Assembly: GCF_003721565.1 (NCBI RefSeq)
Contig: NZ_RJJE01000001.1
Span: 248,001 to 312,000 of the forward strand
DNA length: 64,000 nucleotides
Direction: 5' to 3'
Source: Rufibacter immobilis
GTDB taxonomy: Bacteria > Bacteroidota > Bacteroidia > Cytophagales > Hymenobacteraceae
The position numbers and the translations under genes are program-made. A model generated the notes under the pieces. That model did no database searches and was not told the DNA's origin. It saw only the letters and a list, made by a program, of their open reading frames with translations. Shown here one piece after another: positions 1-7,672 of the stretch (its first letter is position 1; each line of letters opens with the position of its first letter).

Positions 1-364
1 CTTTGCGGCTCTTGCTGTACACCTCGCCCGTGGTTTCTTGCGCCAGGTCTTGCGCCATGACCTGGGCAAGGTTGGGCAGAACCGGCAGCTCTGGCAGGTC
101 CAGGTCTTGCATAGCGCGCGCGGGCGAAGCCAGGAGTTCGAGGTTTTCCACCACTTTCATCTCCCTGAGGTTCTCCAATACCTCCAAAGATTTGAGGGAA
201 GACAATGCCTGCTCCACGTGAGCGGCTACCTCAGCCTTGGTTACGTGGGTGATGGCGTCATGGCAGGAAGGCGTTGCCGGCACATGCACGGTCTGCGCCT
301 GGGCGGTACCTACGGCTGCGCAAAAGCAGAGGACCGGGAGTAGTTTAGATATTGGTAGTTTCAT
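1..364 (-). CDS. Exported protein of unknown function (partial, C-terminus outside window)
   Basis: This gene starts at 364 and runs off the left edge; 121 codons are visible. I read it directly from the reverse strand. Residues 1 to about 25 form a signal peptide ending in an AQA-like cleavage site, with no lipobox cysteine. The rest is rich in Leu, Glu and Pro, with short repeated units such as DLDLPELPVLP, and looks helical. Its start overlaps the end of the anti-sigma-like gene by 20 bases, so the two are probably translationally coupled and form a sigma / anti-sigma / exported-protein operon. I do not recognise the family; HEAT-like or adhesin-type proteins are possible, but the visible part does not decide. 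Confidence 0.6.
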   Translation of the reverse strand, partial: MKLPISKLLPVLCFCAAVGTAQAQTVHVPATPSCHDAITHVTKAEVAAHVEQALSSLKSLEVLENLREMKVVENLELLASPARAMQDLDLPELPVLPNLAQVMAQDLAQETTGEVYSKSRK

Positions 365-938
365 GACGAACGCGGGTTTGTTCTTTGCTTCTGTTTTCCA
401 GTACCTCCAGCTGTTGGTTCAGGAGCGCAATCCTCATTTTGAGGTTATCGCTCATGGCCTGCAGCAGTACTTCTTTGTTGGGGGTAGTGTACAGCTCTTT
501 TTTCAGTTCATTGTAAGCCGAGTCTAAATCTGCGAACCGGATGTCTCCGGCCCCCATGGCCTTCAACTCAGATTCTTTTTCCTGGATCACCTGCACGTAC
601 TGGGTTTCTATCTGGCGCAGCTCAGGGGCTATTTTATCTAAGGTTACCGGCTGGGTGGCAGCCACTGAACCCGTTTGGTCTGCTGAATTGGAGATAAAGT
701 ACTGCGCCGTAAAAGCCACCATCACCAGTACGGCCACGGCGGCGGCATACCGGAAGGCGGTGTTCCAGTTAAGGGAGAACACTTTGGCTTGGGCGGGCTC
801 TGGCGCAACGGCCAGCATGGGTTTGCTGTTCTCCTGCTGCAGTTCGGCGGCTATGTCTTGCCACAGGTCTGGGCGCGGGGCGAAGGAGTCAAACTCATCA
901 CGGTGGTCCTGTACAAAATCTTTTAATTTATCTTTCAT
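345..938 (-). CDS. Putative membrane anti-sigma factor
   Basis: The 197-residue protein has a cytoplasmic N-terminal segment (MKDKLKDFVQDHRDEFD), one membrane helix at about residues 61-82, and a C-terminal part rich in Gln, Glu and Leu that looks coiled-coil. This is the usual layout of small Bacteroidota proteins encoded directly after an ECF sigma gene, where the N-terminus binds sigma and the outer part senses the envelope. It lies 43 bases after the sigma gene at 982-1542, on the same strand, and overlaps the following exported gene. No zinc-binding anti-sigma motif (HxxxCxxC) is visible, so the call rests on position and topology. The C-terminal coiled coil could instead serve in assembly. 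Confidence 0.6.
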   Translation of the reverse strand: MKDKLKDFVQDHRDEFDSFAPRPDLWQDIAAELQQENSKPMLAVAPEPAQAKVFSLNWNTAFRYAAAVAVLVMVAFTAQYFISNSADQTGSVAATQPVTLDKIAPELRQIETQYVQVIQEKESELKAMGAGDIRFADLDSAYNELKKELYTTPNKEVLLQAMSDNLKMRIALLNQQLEVLENRSKEQTRVRHETTNI

Positions 939-957
939 GGCTATTGCTCTTTGTACT

Positions 958-988
958 CGTTTAGGGGGTCTTTTTCCAAAATCAGCTT
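958..988. repeat. Degenerate copy of the gtttag palindrome family
   Basis: One half of the palindrome (cgtttagggggtcttttt) is intact, while the other half is decayed. On the minus strand it begins right at the TGA stop codon of the sigma factor gene, a placement shared with several other copies. Confidence 0.55.
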
Positions 989-1542
989 AAAAACATCTGC
1001 TCCTGCATAAGACTCAACAATTTTTTGCGGGCCCGGCTGTACTGTGACTTAGACGTGGCCTCACTGATACTCAATATTTCGGCAATCTCGCCGTGGTCAT
1101 ATCCTTCCAGCAGGTACAGGGTGAGCACAACCCGGTATCCGTCTGGCAAAGACTGTATGGCCTTTTTGATGCTTTCCACTTTGTAGTCCATGTCTTCCTG
1201 GGCGGGGTCTGGGCCCTCGTCTGCGAAGTCCTGGTGGTCCTCCATAGGTTCTACCTGCAACCGCCGGCCCCGCACCTTGGTAATGGACTTGTTGATGACA
1301 ATGCGCTTCAGCCAGCTGCCAAAGGTGGAGTCGCCCTTGAAGGTGTGCAGCTCCCGGAACGCGCTCAGAAACGACTCCTGCAACACGTCCTCGGCCTCTG
1401 TGTAGTCATTGGTGATGCGCATGCTCACGTTGAACATAGATTTACTGTAGAGCTTGTAGAGCTCATATTGCGCCTTCCGGTCGCCCTCTTTGCAGCGGGC
1501 CACTATGTGCGCGTTTACGTCGGTGTATTCCAGCGTCTCCAA
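982..1542 (-). CDS. RNA polymerase ECF-type sigma factor
   Basis: The 186-residue protein has sigma region 2 at about residues 20-90 (ELYKLYSKSMFNVSMRITND, then AEDVLQESF) and region 4 at about 125-180, with a helix-turn-helix (GYDHGEIAEILSISEATSKS). An acidic linker lies between them. This is the family-typical size and order of an extracytoplasmic-function sigma-70 factor, which recruits core RNA polymerase to stress or envelope promoters. The start is a TTG codon at 1542: an in-frame TGA sits at 1561-1563 and no ATG or GTG lies between, while the next Met (inside KSMFN) would remove region 2. The downstream membrane protein is the probable anti-sigma factor. Confidence 0.88.
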   Translation of the reverse strand: METLEYTDVNAHIVARCKEGDRKAQYELYKLYSKSMFNVSMRITNDYTEAEDVLQESFLSAFRELHTFKGDSTFGSWLKRIVINKSITKVRGRRLQVEPMEDHQDFADEGPDPAQEDMDYKVESIKKAIQSLPDGYRVVLTLYLLEGYDHGEIAEILSISEATSKSQYSRARKKLLSLMQEQMFLS

Positions 1543-1931
1543 ATCGTTACCGGTTAAGGCTCATCATGATGGTAATCTAGTAACAGCATCTCACGGAACA
1601 ACACCAACGCCACTCAGAGCCTCCAGACTCTCCTTTGTTCCTATCTTCTATCCAAAAGACACGCAAAGTGGCTCAGGGTTGCACGGCGGTCCAAAAATTC
1701 GCCTTCTTTTTTATTCCCTTAATTTATTCATTTATTTCGCCAAGTTGCCACAAACTCCCGGCAAGCTGCTACTTACTGGCTCTCTGCTTCTTAGCAAGCG
1801 CAGAGAACTGCAGGCCACGGTGCCGCACGAGGCAGTGGAAGGTTGAAGACAGACGGCTATAAGTTACCTGCGGCAAAACAAACCGATGCCGAAAGAGAGA
1901 AAGCCAGCCCGAAGGATGATGGAAAAGGAAG
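1543..1931. other. Gene-free interval upstream of the sigma gene
   Basis: About 390 bases lie between the start of the sigma gene and the end of the DUF4442 gene. The small frames here have no family-like features. The interval must hold the sigma promoter on the minus strand, but I could not find a clean TTG / TAnnTTTG pair. No tRNA-like or hairpin structure stands out. Confidence 0.5.
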
Positions 1932-2429
1932 TTAAGCCCTGGGGGTCCTGGCTTTGAAGGACCAGGTAATCCGGAAGCGGGCTACTTCTTCGCCCTGCTC
2001 ATCACGGCCAATGCTCAGGGCCTGCACGCTGGTGCCCTGGCCGGTCTGTTGGGTTTGGTGCACGGCCTGGGCAATGGCGGCCCCGTCTGCGCAGGTGAAG
2101 GTGACAGTACCCACGGCTTTCTTGGTGAACTCCGCCTCCAGGCTCACCACCAGCATAGACACCGATGGCTGCGCCTTGTACAGGTACATCATGCTCAACA
2201 CCCCGGAGGCCATCTCGGCGGCCATGCTCAGGCAGGCGAAGTAGATGGATTTAAACGGGTTCTTGGTGAGGTAGCCGTACTCAATGGTCACCTGCGCCTC
2301 CTGCTCGGTCAGACTCTTGATCCTGACGCCTGCCAGGTACGCCATGGGCAGGTTCTTAAACAGAAACAGTTTTAGCTTTACGGGATTGGTGATGACCTTT
2401 TTGAACGCGGCTACGGAAGTGCTGGGCAT
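1932..2429 (-). CDS. DUF4442 (hotdog-fold, thioesterase-like) protein
   Basis: The 165-residue protein starts at ATG 2429 (MPSTSVAAFKKV). The open frame continues upstream to 2525, but that part runs through a palindrome copy and is unlikely to be translated. The sequence fits DUF4442 proteins of the hotdog superfamily: a basic N-terminus (NPVKLKLFLFKNLPMAYLAG), the conserved central stretch NPFKSIYFACLSMAAEMASG, and a C-terminal beta strand that includes FRITWSF. Members are related to PaaI-type acyl-CoA thioesterases, but substrates are unknown. It stands alone, downstream of the SMP-30-like gene and after a hairpin and two repeat copies, so it is probably transcribed on its own. Confidence 0.78.
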   Translation of the reverse strand: MPSTSVAAFKKVITNPVKLKLFLFKNLPMAYLAGVRIKSLTEQEAQVTIEYGYLTKNPFKSIYFACLSMAAEMASGVLSMMYLYKAQPSVSMLVVSLEAEFTKKAVGTVTFTCADGAAIAQAVHQTQQTGQGTSVQALSIGRDEQGEEVARFRITWSFKARTPRA

Positions 2430-2485
2430 ACGGCAGAGAATGGTTTGCCAGAAAAGATACGTAATCTGGCGTAGTTCTGCTTTCT

Positions 2486-2522
2486 GTTTAGGGGGTCTTT
2501 TTGAAAAAACGACCTCTAAACG
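2486..2522. repeat. Imperfect copy of the gtttag palindrome family
   Basis: The arms are gtttagggggtc and gacctctaaac around a T/A-rich centre, and most positions pair. It lies just upstream of the DUF4442 start and next to a hairpin. Confidence 0.7.
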
Positions 2523-2524
2523 CA

Positions 2525-2556
2525 AAAGCCCAAACCGTTGAAACAGCTTGGGCTTT
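2525..2556 (-). terminator. Hairpin after the SMP-30-like gene, possible terminator
   Basis: Nine-base arms (aaagcccaa / ttgggcttt) flank a 13-base loop. On the minus strand the hairpin is followed by a short T-rich stretch. It would end transcripts from the SMP-30-like gene, though the T-run is weak. Confidence 0.45.
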
Positions 2557-2597
2557 CAGTGAATTTCTACATCTAGATGCTGAGGATCACCTCCGTG

Positions 2598-2653
2598 GGG
2601 GCTTTGCGTTTAGGGGCTCTTTTTCAAAAAACAGCCCCTAAACGCAAAGCCCC
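2598..2653. repeat. Palindrome family copy with extended unique arms
   Basis: The core arms gtttaggggct and agcccctaaac are present. The pairing continues outward through copy-specific bases (gggctttgc on the left, gcaaagccc on the right). One core position is changed, so the palindrome is near perfect. It begins 17 bases after the stop codon of the SMP-30-like gene. Confidence 0.85.
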
Positions 2654-2669
2654 AGGCGAAGATGATGGG

Positions 2670-3599
2670 TTACAACACGCCTTTTACCGTCATTCTCAGC
2701 CCGTACACTGCGCCCATGGCCGTGATGAAAAGCGTTGACCGGTCTTTCCCCCCGAACACCACATTGGCGGTCCAGTCCTCCTGAATGGGAATATGCGCAA
2801 TCTGTTTCCCTTCTTTGTCAAATACCGTGACTCCTTTTCCGGTGAGGTAGACGTTGCCGTGGTTGTCTATCGTCATGCCGTCTGAGCCCATGTTCACGAA
2901 CAGCTTTTTATCCGTAAGGGAACCGTCTGCCTTGATGGTGTACACGTAGGTTTTTCCGGCTTCGGCGTCTGCCACATAGAGCTTCTTCCCATCGGGCGTG
3001 CCTACAATTCCGTTTGGTTTCACCAGGTCTTCGGCTACGCGGTAAAAATGGGAGCGGTCTGGGCTTAGGTAATACACGTGCTCGCCATCCTGCTGCCTTT
3101 CGGGGTTCCTGGTCCAGTACTCTCTCTTGTACAAGGGGTCAGTGACGTACATGGCACCCGTGGGGGCAATCCAGAGGTCATTGGGGCCGTTGAGCAGTTT
3201 GCCTTGGTAATCAGAAACAAGTACCGTGTGGTGCGCCGCCTGGTCAAAAGACCAAAGCTGGTTGTCCATGTCTGCGGCCGCGATGAGATAGCCCTTCCGG
3301 TCAAAATACAGCCCGTTGGAACGCCCCGCCTGATCTGTGAACAGTGTAATCTTCCCCGTGCCGGCAGACCATTTGAAGATCTTGTTATTGGGTTGATCTG
3401 TGAAGTACACGTTCCCTTCCCGGTCTACTGCCGGCCCCTCAGTGAAGGAATATCCGTCACCCAACTTCTCCACCTGGGCCCCTTTGGCTACAATAGCTTT
3501 CTGGTCTATACTCTGTGCCGAAAGCAATGTGGGCAGCAGCAGGACAAGAACAATGCCCGCTACTGCCAAAAAGCTGTTTTGCCTAGTCATGTCAGACAC
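2670..3599 (-). CDS. SMP-30 / gluconolactonase / LRE-like beta-propeller protein
   Basis: The 309-residue protein has a signal peptide (hydrophobic to about residue 28, ending LLSAQ), so it is exported to the periplasm or beyond. A six-bladed propeller of the SMP-30 type follows, with family metal-site regions visible: SFTEGP, LNGPNDLW, KPNGIV and GSDGMTID. Relatives hydrolyse sugar lactones such as gluconolactone; the substrate here cannot be inferred. Met1 and Met4 are both possible starts. It follows the aldehyde dehydrogenase gene by 12 bases on the same strand and may be co-transcribed. A hairpin and two palindrome copies follow it. Confidence 0.85.
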   Translation of the reverse strand: MSDMTRQNSFLAVAGIVLVLLLPTLLSAQSIDQKAIVAKGAQVEKLGDGYSFTEGPAVDREGNVYFTDQPNNKIFKWSAGTGKITLFTDQAGRSNGLYFDRKGYLIAAADMDNQLWSFDQAAHHTVLVSDYQGKLLNGPNDLWIAPTGAMYVTDPLYKREYWTRNPERQQDGEHVYYLSPDRSHFYRVAEDLVKPNGIVGTPDGKKLYVADAEAGKTYVYTIKADGSLTDKKLFVNMGSDGMTIDNHGNVYLTGKGVTVFDKEGKQIAHIPIQEDWTANVVFGGKDRSTLFITAMGAVYGLRMTVKGVL

Positions 3600-3611
3600 C
3601 TGAAAGCGGCC

Positions 3612-5156
3612 TTAGAAATCGAATTTAATTCCTTGGGCCAACGGCAACTCCCGCCCGAAGTTGATGGTGTTAGTCTGTCTTCTCATGTAGAAACGCCACG
3701 CATCTGACCCCGACTCGCGGCCGCCGCCGGTGTCTTTCTCGCCCCCAAAGGCCCCGCCAATCTCGGCGCCGGATGTTCCTATGTTCACGTTGGCAATGCC
3801 GCAGTCAGAACCCCAGTGGCTCAGGAAAGCTTCGGTTTCCAGCAGGTTGGAGGAGAAAATGGACGAAGACAAGCCCTGCCGCACGCCGTTCTGGATAGCA
3901 ATGGCGTCTTCCACGCCGCCACTGTATTTAATGAGATACAGAATAGGCGCGAACGTCTCTTCCTGCACGGTGTGATAGTGGTTTTCTGCTTCCACAATGG
4001 CCGGGGAAACGTAGGTGCCGGTGGCATATCCTTCGCCTTCCAACACGGTTCCGCCCGTCAGTAGCTTCCCGCCTTCCTGCTGCACTCTTTCCAGGGCGCT
4101 GAGGAAAGCGGCCGTGGCCTCTTTGTCAATGAGCGGACCCACCAGAATGCCGTCTTTCAACGGATCACCGATGGGTAGGTTGGGGTACACCTTGAGGAGG
4201 CGCTCTTTTACCTCGTCATAGATGCTGTCATGGATGATCAGACGGCGGGTAGACGTGCAGCGCTGTCCGCAGGTGCCCACCGCACCAAACACCACCGCCC
4301 TGATGGCCATTTCCAGGTCTGCGTTAGGGGTTAGGATGATAGCATTGTTTCCGCCCAGTTCCAGCAGAGACTTGCCCAGCCTAGCTCCCACGGCCTCGCC
4401 TACTTTCTTGCCCATGCGGGTAGAACCCGTAGCCGACACCAAGGGCACGCGCTCATCATGGGCCATTTTGCTGCCAATCACGGCATCACCCACAATCACG
4501 TTGAACACGCCTTCGGGCACCTGGTTTTCCTGCAACACGTCCTGGATGATCTGCTGACAGGCCACTGCCGTTAACGGGGTTTTCTCCGAAGGCTTCCAAA
4601 CTACCACATCGCCGCAGATGGCGGCCAGCATGGCATTCCAGCTCCAGACCGCTACCGGAAAATTGAACGCCGAGATCACACCCACAATGCCCAGCGGGTG
4701 GTACTGCTCATACATGCGGTGCGTGGGCCGCTCAGAGTGCATGGTGTAGCCGTGCAGCTGCCGCGACAAGCCCACCGCGAAATCGCAGATGTCAATCATT
4801 TCCTGCACTTCGCCCAGGCCTTCCTGCAAGATCTTACCCATTTCATAGCTCACCAACTTGCCCAGTGGCTCTTTGTACTCCCGTAGCTTCTGCCCTATCT
4901 GGCGCACCACCTCGCCCCGCTTGGGCGATGGCCACTTGCGCCACTCCAGAAACGCCTGCTGCGCCTGGGTGATCACCTGCTCATAGTCTTCTTCAGAGGC
5001 CATGTTCACGGTAGCGATGGATTTCCCGTTGGTGGGCGAATGGATGGTGCGGGTCTGCTGGCTCTGCTCACCGCCCCAGGTTAAACCGGTACTGTAGGCG
5101 GGGTTTACTTCTTTTATTCCTAATTGGGAGAGTATTTGGGAGATGTCTGTTTGCAT
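3612..5156 (-). CDS. Aldehyde dehydrogenase, ALDH7 type (aminoadipate semialdehyde / piperideine-6-carboxylate dehydrogenase-like)
   Basis: The 514-residue protein matches the ALDH7 subfamily from end to end. NAD(P)-dependent oxidation of a semialdehyde to an acid is expected, and the named ALDH7 substrate is alpha-aminoadipic semialdehyde in lysine breakdown. Visible residues are Lys188 (WKPSEK, cofactor site), general base Glu266 (LLELGGN) and catalytic Cys300 (GQRCTSTRR). No other lysine-catabolism gene is near, so the physiological substrate is an inference. No signal peptide is present, so it is cytoplasmic. It starts 137 bases after the htrA stop, beyond a terminator, and has its own promoter region there. 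Confidence 0.9.
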   Translation of the reverse strand: MQTDISQILSQLGIKEVNPAYSTGLTWGGEQSQQTRTIHSPTNGKSIATVNMASEEDYEQVITQAQQAFLEWRKWPSPKRGEVVRQIGQKLREYKEPLGKLVSYEMGKILQEGLGEVQEMIDICDFAVGLSRQLHGYTMHSERPTHRMYEQYHPLGIVGVISAFNFPVAVWSWNAMLAAICGDVVVWKPSEKTPLTAVACQQIIQDVLQENQVPEGVFNVIVGDAVIGSKMAHDERVPLVSATGSTRMGKKVGEAVGARLGKSLLELGGNNAIILTPNADLEMAIRAVVFGAVGTCGQRCTSTRRLIIHDSIYDEVKERLLKVYPNLPIGDPLKDGILVGPLIDKEATAAFLSALERVQQEGGKLLTGGTVLEGEGYATGTYVSPAIVEAENHYHTVQEETFAPILYLIKYSGGVEDAIAIQNGVRQGLSSSIFSSNLLETEAFLSHWGSDCGIANVNIGTSGAEIGGAFGGEKDTGGGRESGSDAWRFYMRRQTNTINFGRELPLAQGIKFDF

Positions 5157-5220
5157 ACAATATGGATTAAACTCACAAGAATTAGCCCTAGTATAGGCCT
5201 TTCTGCTAAGATATAAAACA

Positions 5221-5251
5221 AAAAAAGCTCCTGCCTACCGGCAGGAGCTTT
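5221..5251 (-). terminator. Rho-independent terminator of htrA
   Basis: Twelve-base perfect arms (aaagctcctgcc / ggcaggagcttt) flank a four-base loop. On the minus strand they are followed by a run of T, and the site lies about 40 bases beyond the htrA stop. Confidence 0.85.
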
Positions 5252-5257
5252 AAAAGG

Positions 5258-5293
5258 CGTTTAGCGCCTGTTTTTCTTAAATAGGGCCCAAAC
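5258..5293. repeat. Degenerate palindrome copy abutting the htrA stop
   Basis: The arms are gcgtttagcgcc and gggcccaaac, with the centre tgtttttcttaaata typical of the imperfect subfamily. The outer end of the repeat touches the TAG stop codon of htrA. Confidence 0.65.
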
Positions 5294-6783
5294 TAGCGAC
5301 CAATGGCGTAATACGCTCTGCGGCCATCTGGGTAAACCCCTTCAATGAGCAGACCGCCTCTGCGGGTACTCTTCAGGATTTTGTCTACGTCTTGCGGCGT
5401 AGCCGTAGGGTTGCGGTCAATGCTGGTGATGATGAAGCCGTCTTTCATGCCGGTCTCCGCGAAGTTGCTTTTCTCTACCCCACTGATCTTCACCCCGCCG
5501 GTAATCTCCAACTTATTCAACTCCTGCTTGCTGGCCGCCTCAAATCTAGCGCCGTCAATGGTCATGGATTTAGATGAGTTAGGATCACGCTTCACAATCT
5601 CGGTGCTGCCGTTGGCGTTGCGCAGGGTCACGTTGGCAGTTTTTGCGCTGCCGCCTCTCATGTACGTCACCTTGATCTTATCGCCGGGACGGTAACGGGT
5701 TACCTGCTCCTGCAACTGGGCACCGGTGTTCACTTTCACGCCGTTGATCTCCGTGATTACGTCGCCTTCTTGTAAACCGGCGGTTTTAGCGGCGCTGCTC
5801 TCAGAGAAACCGGCCACGTACACCCCGTTCAAGGTCTTCAGGCTTTTTTCTTTAGCCAGATCTGCGTCTACTTCCTGCATCTGCACCCCCAGGAGCGCGC
5901 GTTGCACCTCCCCGTATTTCAGGAGGTCATCTACCACTTTACTCACGATGGAAGAAGGTACCGCGAAGGAATAACCGGCAAAGGTTCCAGTCTGCGAAGC
6001 AATGGCGGTATTGATACCCACAAGGTCACCATTCAGGTTCACCAGGGCTCCCCCGCTGTTACCGGGGTTCACGGCAGCGTCTGTCTGGATGAAAGACTCT
6101 ACGCTCATGTTACCGGCCCCTTGCAGAATACCCACGTTACGGCCTTTGGCGCTCACAATACCGGCGGTTACGGTTGAGTTCAGGTTGAAGGGGTTACCCA
6201 CCGCCAACACCCACTCGCCTACTTTCACGTTGTCTGAGTTGCCGTAGCGCAGGGCCGGCAGGTTGTCTGCGTTGATCTTCAACAGCGCGATATCTGTATT
6301 TGGGTCTGTGCCCACCAAGGTGGCATCGAAAGTGCGCTTGTCGTCCAAGATCACCTGAATCTTGTCGGCGCGGTCAATCACGTGGTTATTAGTGACAATA
6401 TAGCCGTTGGAGGCAATGATCACCCCAGAACCAGAACCCATGGCCGGGCCTTGCTGGCGCTGATAGCCTTCAAAATCATCCCCGAAGAAATCGCGGAAAA
6501 AAGGGTGGATATCACTTGGGGCTCTACGCGCCTGTACTTTGTATTCTGTGGTTACGTGTACTACCGCCGGGGTTACCAACTCTGCTGAGGTCACGAAGTT
6601 CAACCCTTCGGGCACTACTACGTTTGAAGAGCGCATGGCGCTGGTGTACCGCACATTCGTATTTGGCAATTGCTGCCCAGGGGCGGGCGCATCATCTTCC
6701 AGCAGTTTATAACCACCAACAGCCACACCGCCGCCTACCATTGCAGAGAGCATAAGCCCCAACATAAACTGTTTCGTTTTCAT
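5293..6783 (-). CDS. Do-family serine endoprotease (DegP/HtrA-like)
   Basis: The 496-residue protein has an N-terminal signal or anchor segment (about residues 5-24), a trypsin-like domain and two PDZ domains (from about 285 and 400). The catalytic triad is His134 (TNNHVID), Asp164 (NTDIALL) and Ser243 (NPGNSGGAL). It degrades or refolds damaged envelope proteins in the periplasm. It sits just downstream of a small heat-shock gene on the same strand, separated by a terminator, which suggests a shared stress theme but separate transcripts. The paralogue type (DegP, DegQ or DegS) is not decided, though two PDZ domains exclude DegS. Confidence 0.93.
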   Translation of the reverse strand: MKTKQFMLGLMLSAMVGGGVAVGGYKLLEDDAPAPGQQLPNTNVRYTSAMRSSNVVVPEGLNFVTSAELVTPAVVHVTTEYKVQARRAPSDIHPFFRDFFGDDFEGYQRQQGPAMGSGSGVIIASNGYIVTNNHVIDRADKIQVILDDKRTFDATLVGTDPNTDIALLKINADNLPALRYGNSDNVKVGEWVLAVGNPFNLNSTVTAGIVSAKGRNVGILQGAGNMSVESFIQTDAAVNPGNSGGALVNLNGDLVGINTAIASQTGTFAGYSFAVPSSIVSKVVDDLLKYGEVQRALLGVQMQEVDADLAKEKSLKTLNGVYVAGFSESSAAKTAGLQEGDVITEINGVKVNTGAQLQEQVTRYRPGDKIKVTYMRGGSAKTANVTLRNANGSTEIVKRDPNSSKSMTIDGARFEAASKQELNKLEITGGVKISGVEKSNFAETGMKDGFIITSIDRNPTATPQDVDKILKSTRRGGLLIEGVYPDGRRAYYAIGR

Positions 6784-6918
6784 CTTATAGGTCAGCTTTA
6801 TAGTTAATAAATTGATCGTATCTCTTTGGCAAAAGGAATCAACAGTTGTTGTTTATTTCTTACGTGCCAAACGCTAAAATAGCAAAACTAGTATTCTTAT
6901 GTCAACAAAGACTACGCC

Positions 6919-6944
6919 AAAAAGGCGCCCAGGAGCGCCTTTTT
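6919..6944 (-). terminator. Rho-independent terminator of hsp20
   Basis: Ten-base arms (aaaaaggcgc / gcgccttttt) lie about 20 bases after the hsp20 stop on the minus strand, with T-rich sequence on exit. Confidence 0.85.
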
Positions 6945-6964
6945 AACATACTCTTAACGTTTTG

Positions 6965-7399
6965 TTATTTCACAGAGATCTGGTGTTTTACCACTTTCTC
7001 CTCCACTTTGGGCACTGAGATGTGCAGCACTCCATTCTCAAACTGAGCATCTATGGCGGTGGCATCTACATGTTCTGGAAGCTGGAAGGCGCGGCTGAAT
7101 TTACCGTACAGATTTTCCACTCTATGGAATTTCTGCTCCTTGCTCTCTTTGTTGAAGGTACGCTCACCGCTAATGCGCAGCACGTTTTCCTCAAACTCAA
7201 CCTGAATGTTTTCTTTCTTGAGACCAGGCAGAGCCATTTCCAGTTCATAGCTCTTATCTGTTTCCCAAAGATCTACCGCAGGGGTAAAGCCTTGTACGCG
7301 GCGGGTGCTTACGGCATCATTGAAGAAGCTGTCTAACAGACTGCTAAATGCCTGAGGAGCTCTGCTTTGCAATACCGGGTGTTGTTTTACAGTTGTCAT
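6965..7399 (-). CDS. Hsp20 / alpha-crystallin small heat-shock protein
   Basis: The 144-residue protein carries an alpha-crystallin domain from about residue 38 to the end, including the family signature AxFENGVLxIxxPK (DAQFENGVLHISVPK). The N-terminus is short (SSLLDSFFND). It acts as an ATP-independent holdase for unfolding cytoplasmic proteins and assembles into oligomers. The short C-terminal tail KVVKHQISVK contains an ISV motif like the IxI anchor used in oligomer contacts. A terminator follows it and a region of about 270 bases without genes precedes it, so it is a single-gene transcript. Confidence 0.93.
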   Translation of the reverse strand: MTTVKQHPVLQSRAPQAFSSLLDSFFNDAVSTRRVQGFTPAVDLWETDKSYELEMALPGLKKENIQVEFEENVLRISGERTFNKESKEQKFHRVENLYGKFSRAFQLPEHVDATAIDAQFENGVLHISVPKVEEKVVKHQISVK

Positions 7400-7672
7400 T
7401 GTCTTATTTCTTAGTTAGAAGTTTCACTTGGATATCTACCTATCTATAAATTCTGTACCAACCGCAAAAACCTTTCTAAATAAGACAAAAAGTCCTAAAA
7501 AATTCAATTAAGTCTACAAATTAAAAGACACAATGTCTGCTTTCACTTACCTATACCTCCTTCTTTGACGCAACAGCCACTGAAAAATTTGGCAATAAAA
7601 ATATGGATTCCAGATTCTTTCCGGTTTCAGGGCCTTGTTTGCCCTCATCCATTAAGCTTATCGCCACAAACT

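Noticed and set aside
2430-2525. N-terminal extension of the DUF4442 protein
   Set aside because: It is translated palindrome sequence (start inside the repeat) and adds residues not expected of the family; ATG 2429 fits better.
3078-3707. 209-codon plus-strand frame opposite the SMP-30-like gene
   Set aside because: Antisense shadow of a clear beta-propeller gene; no recognisable domain.
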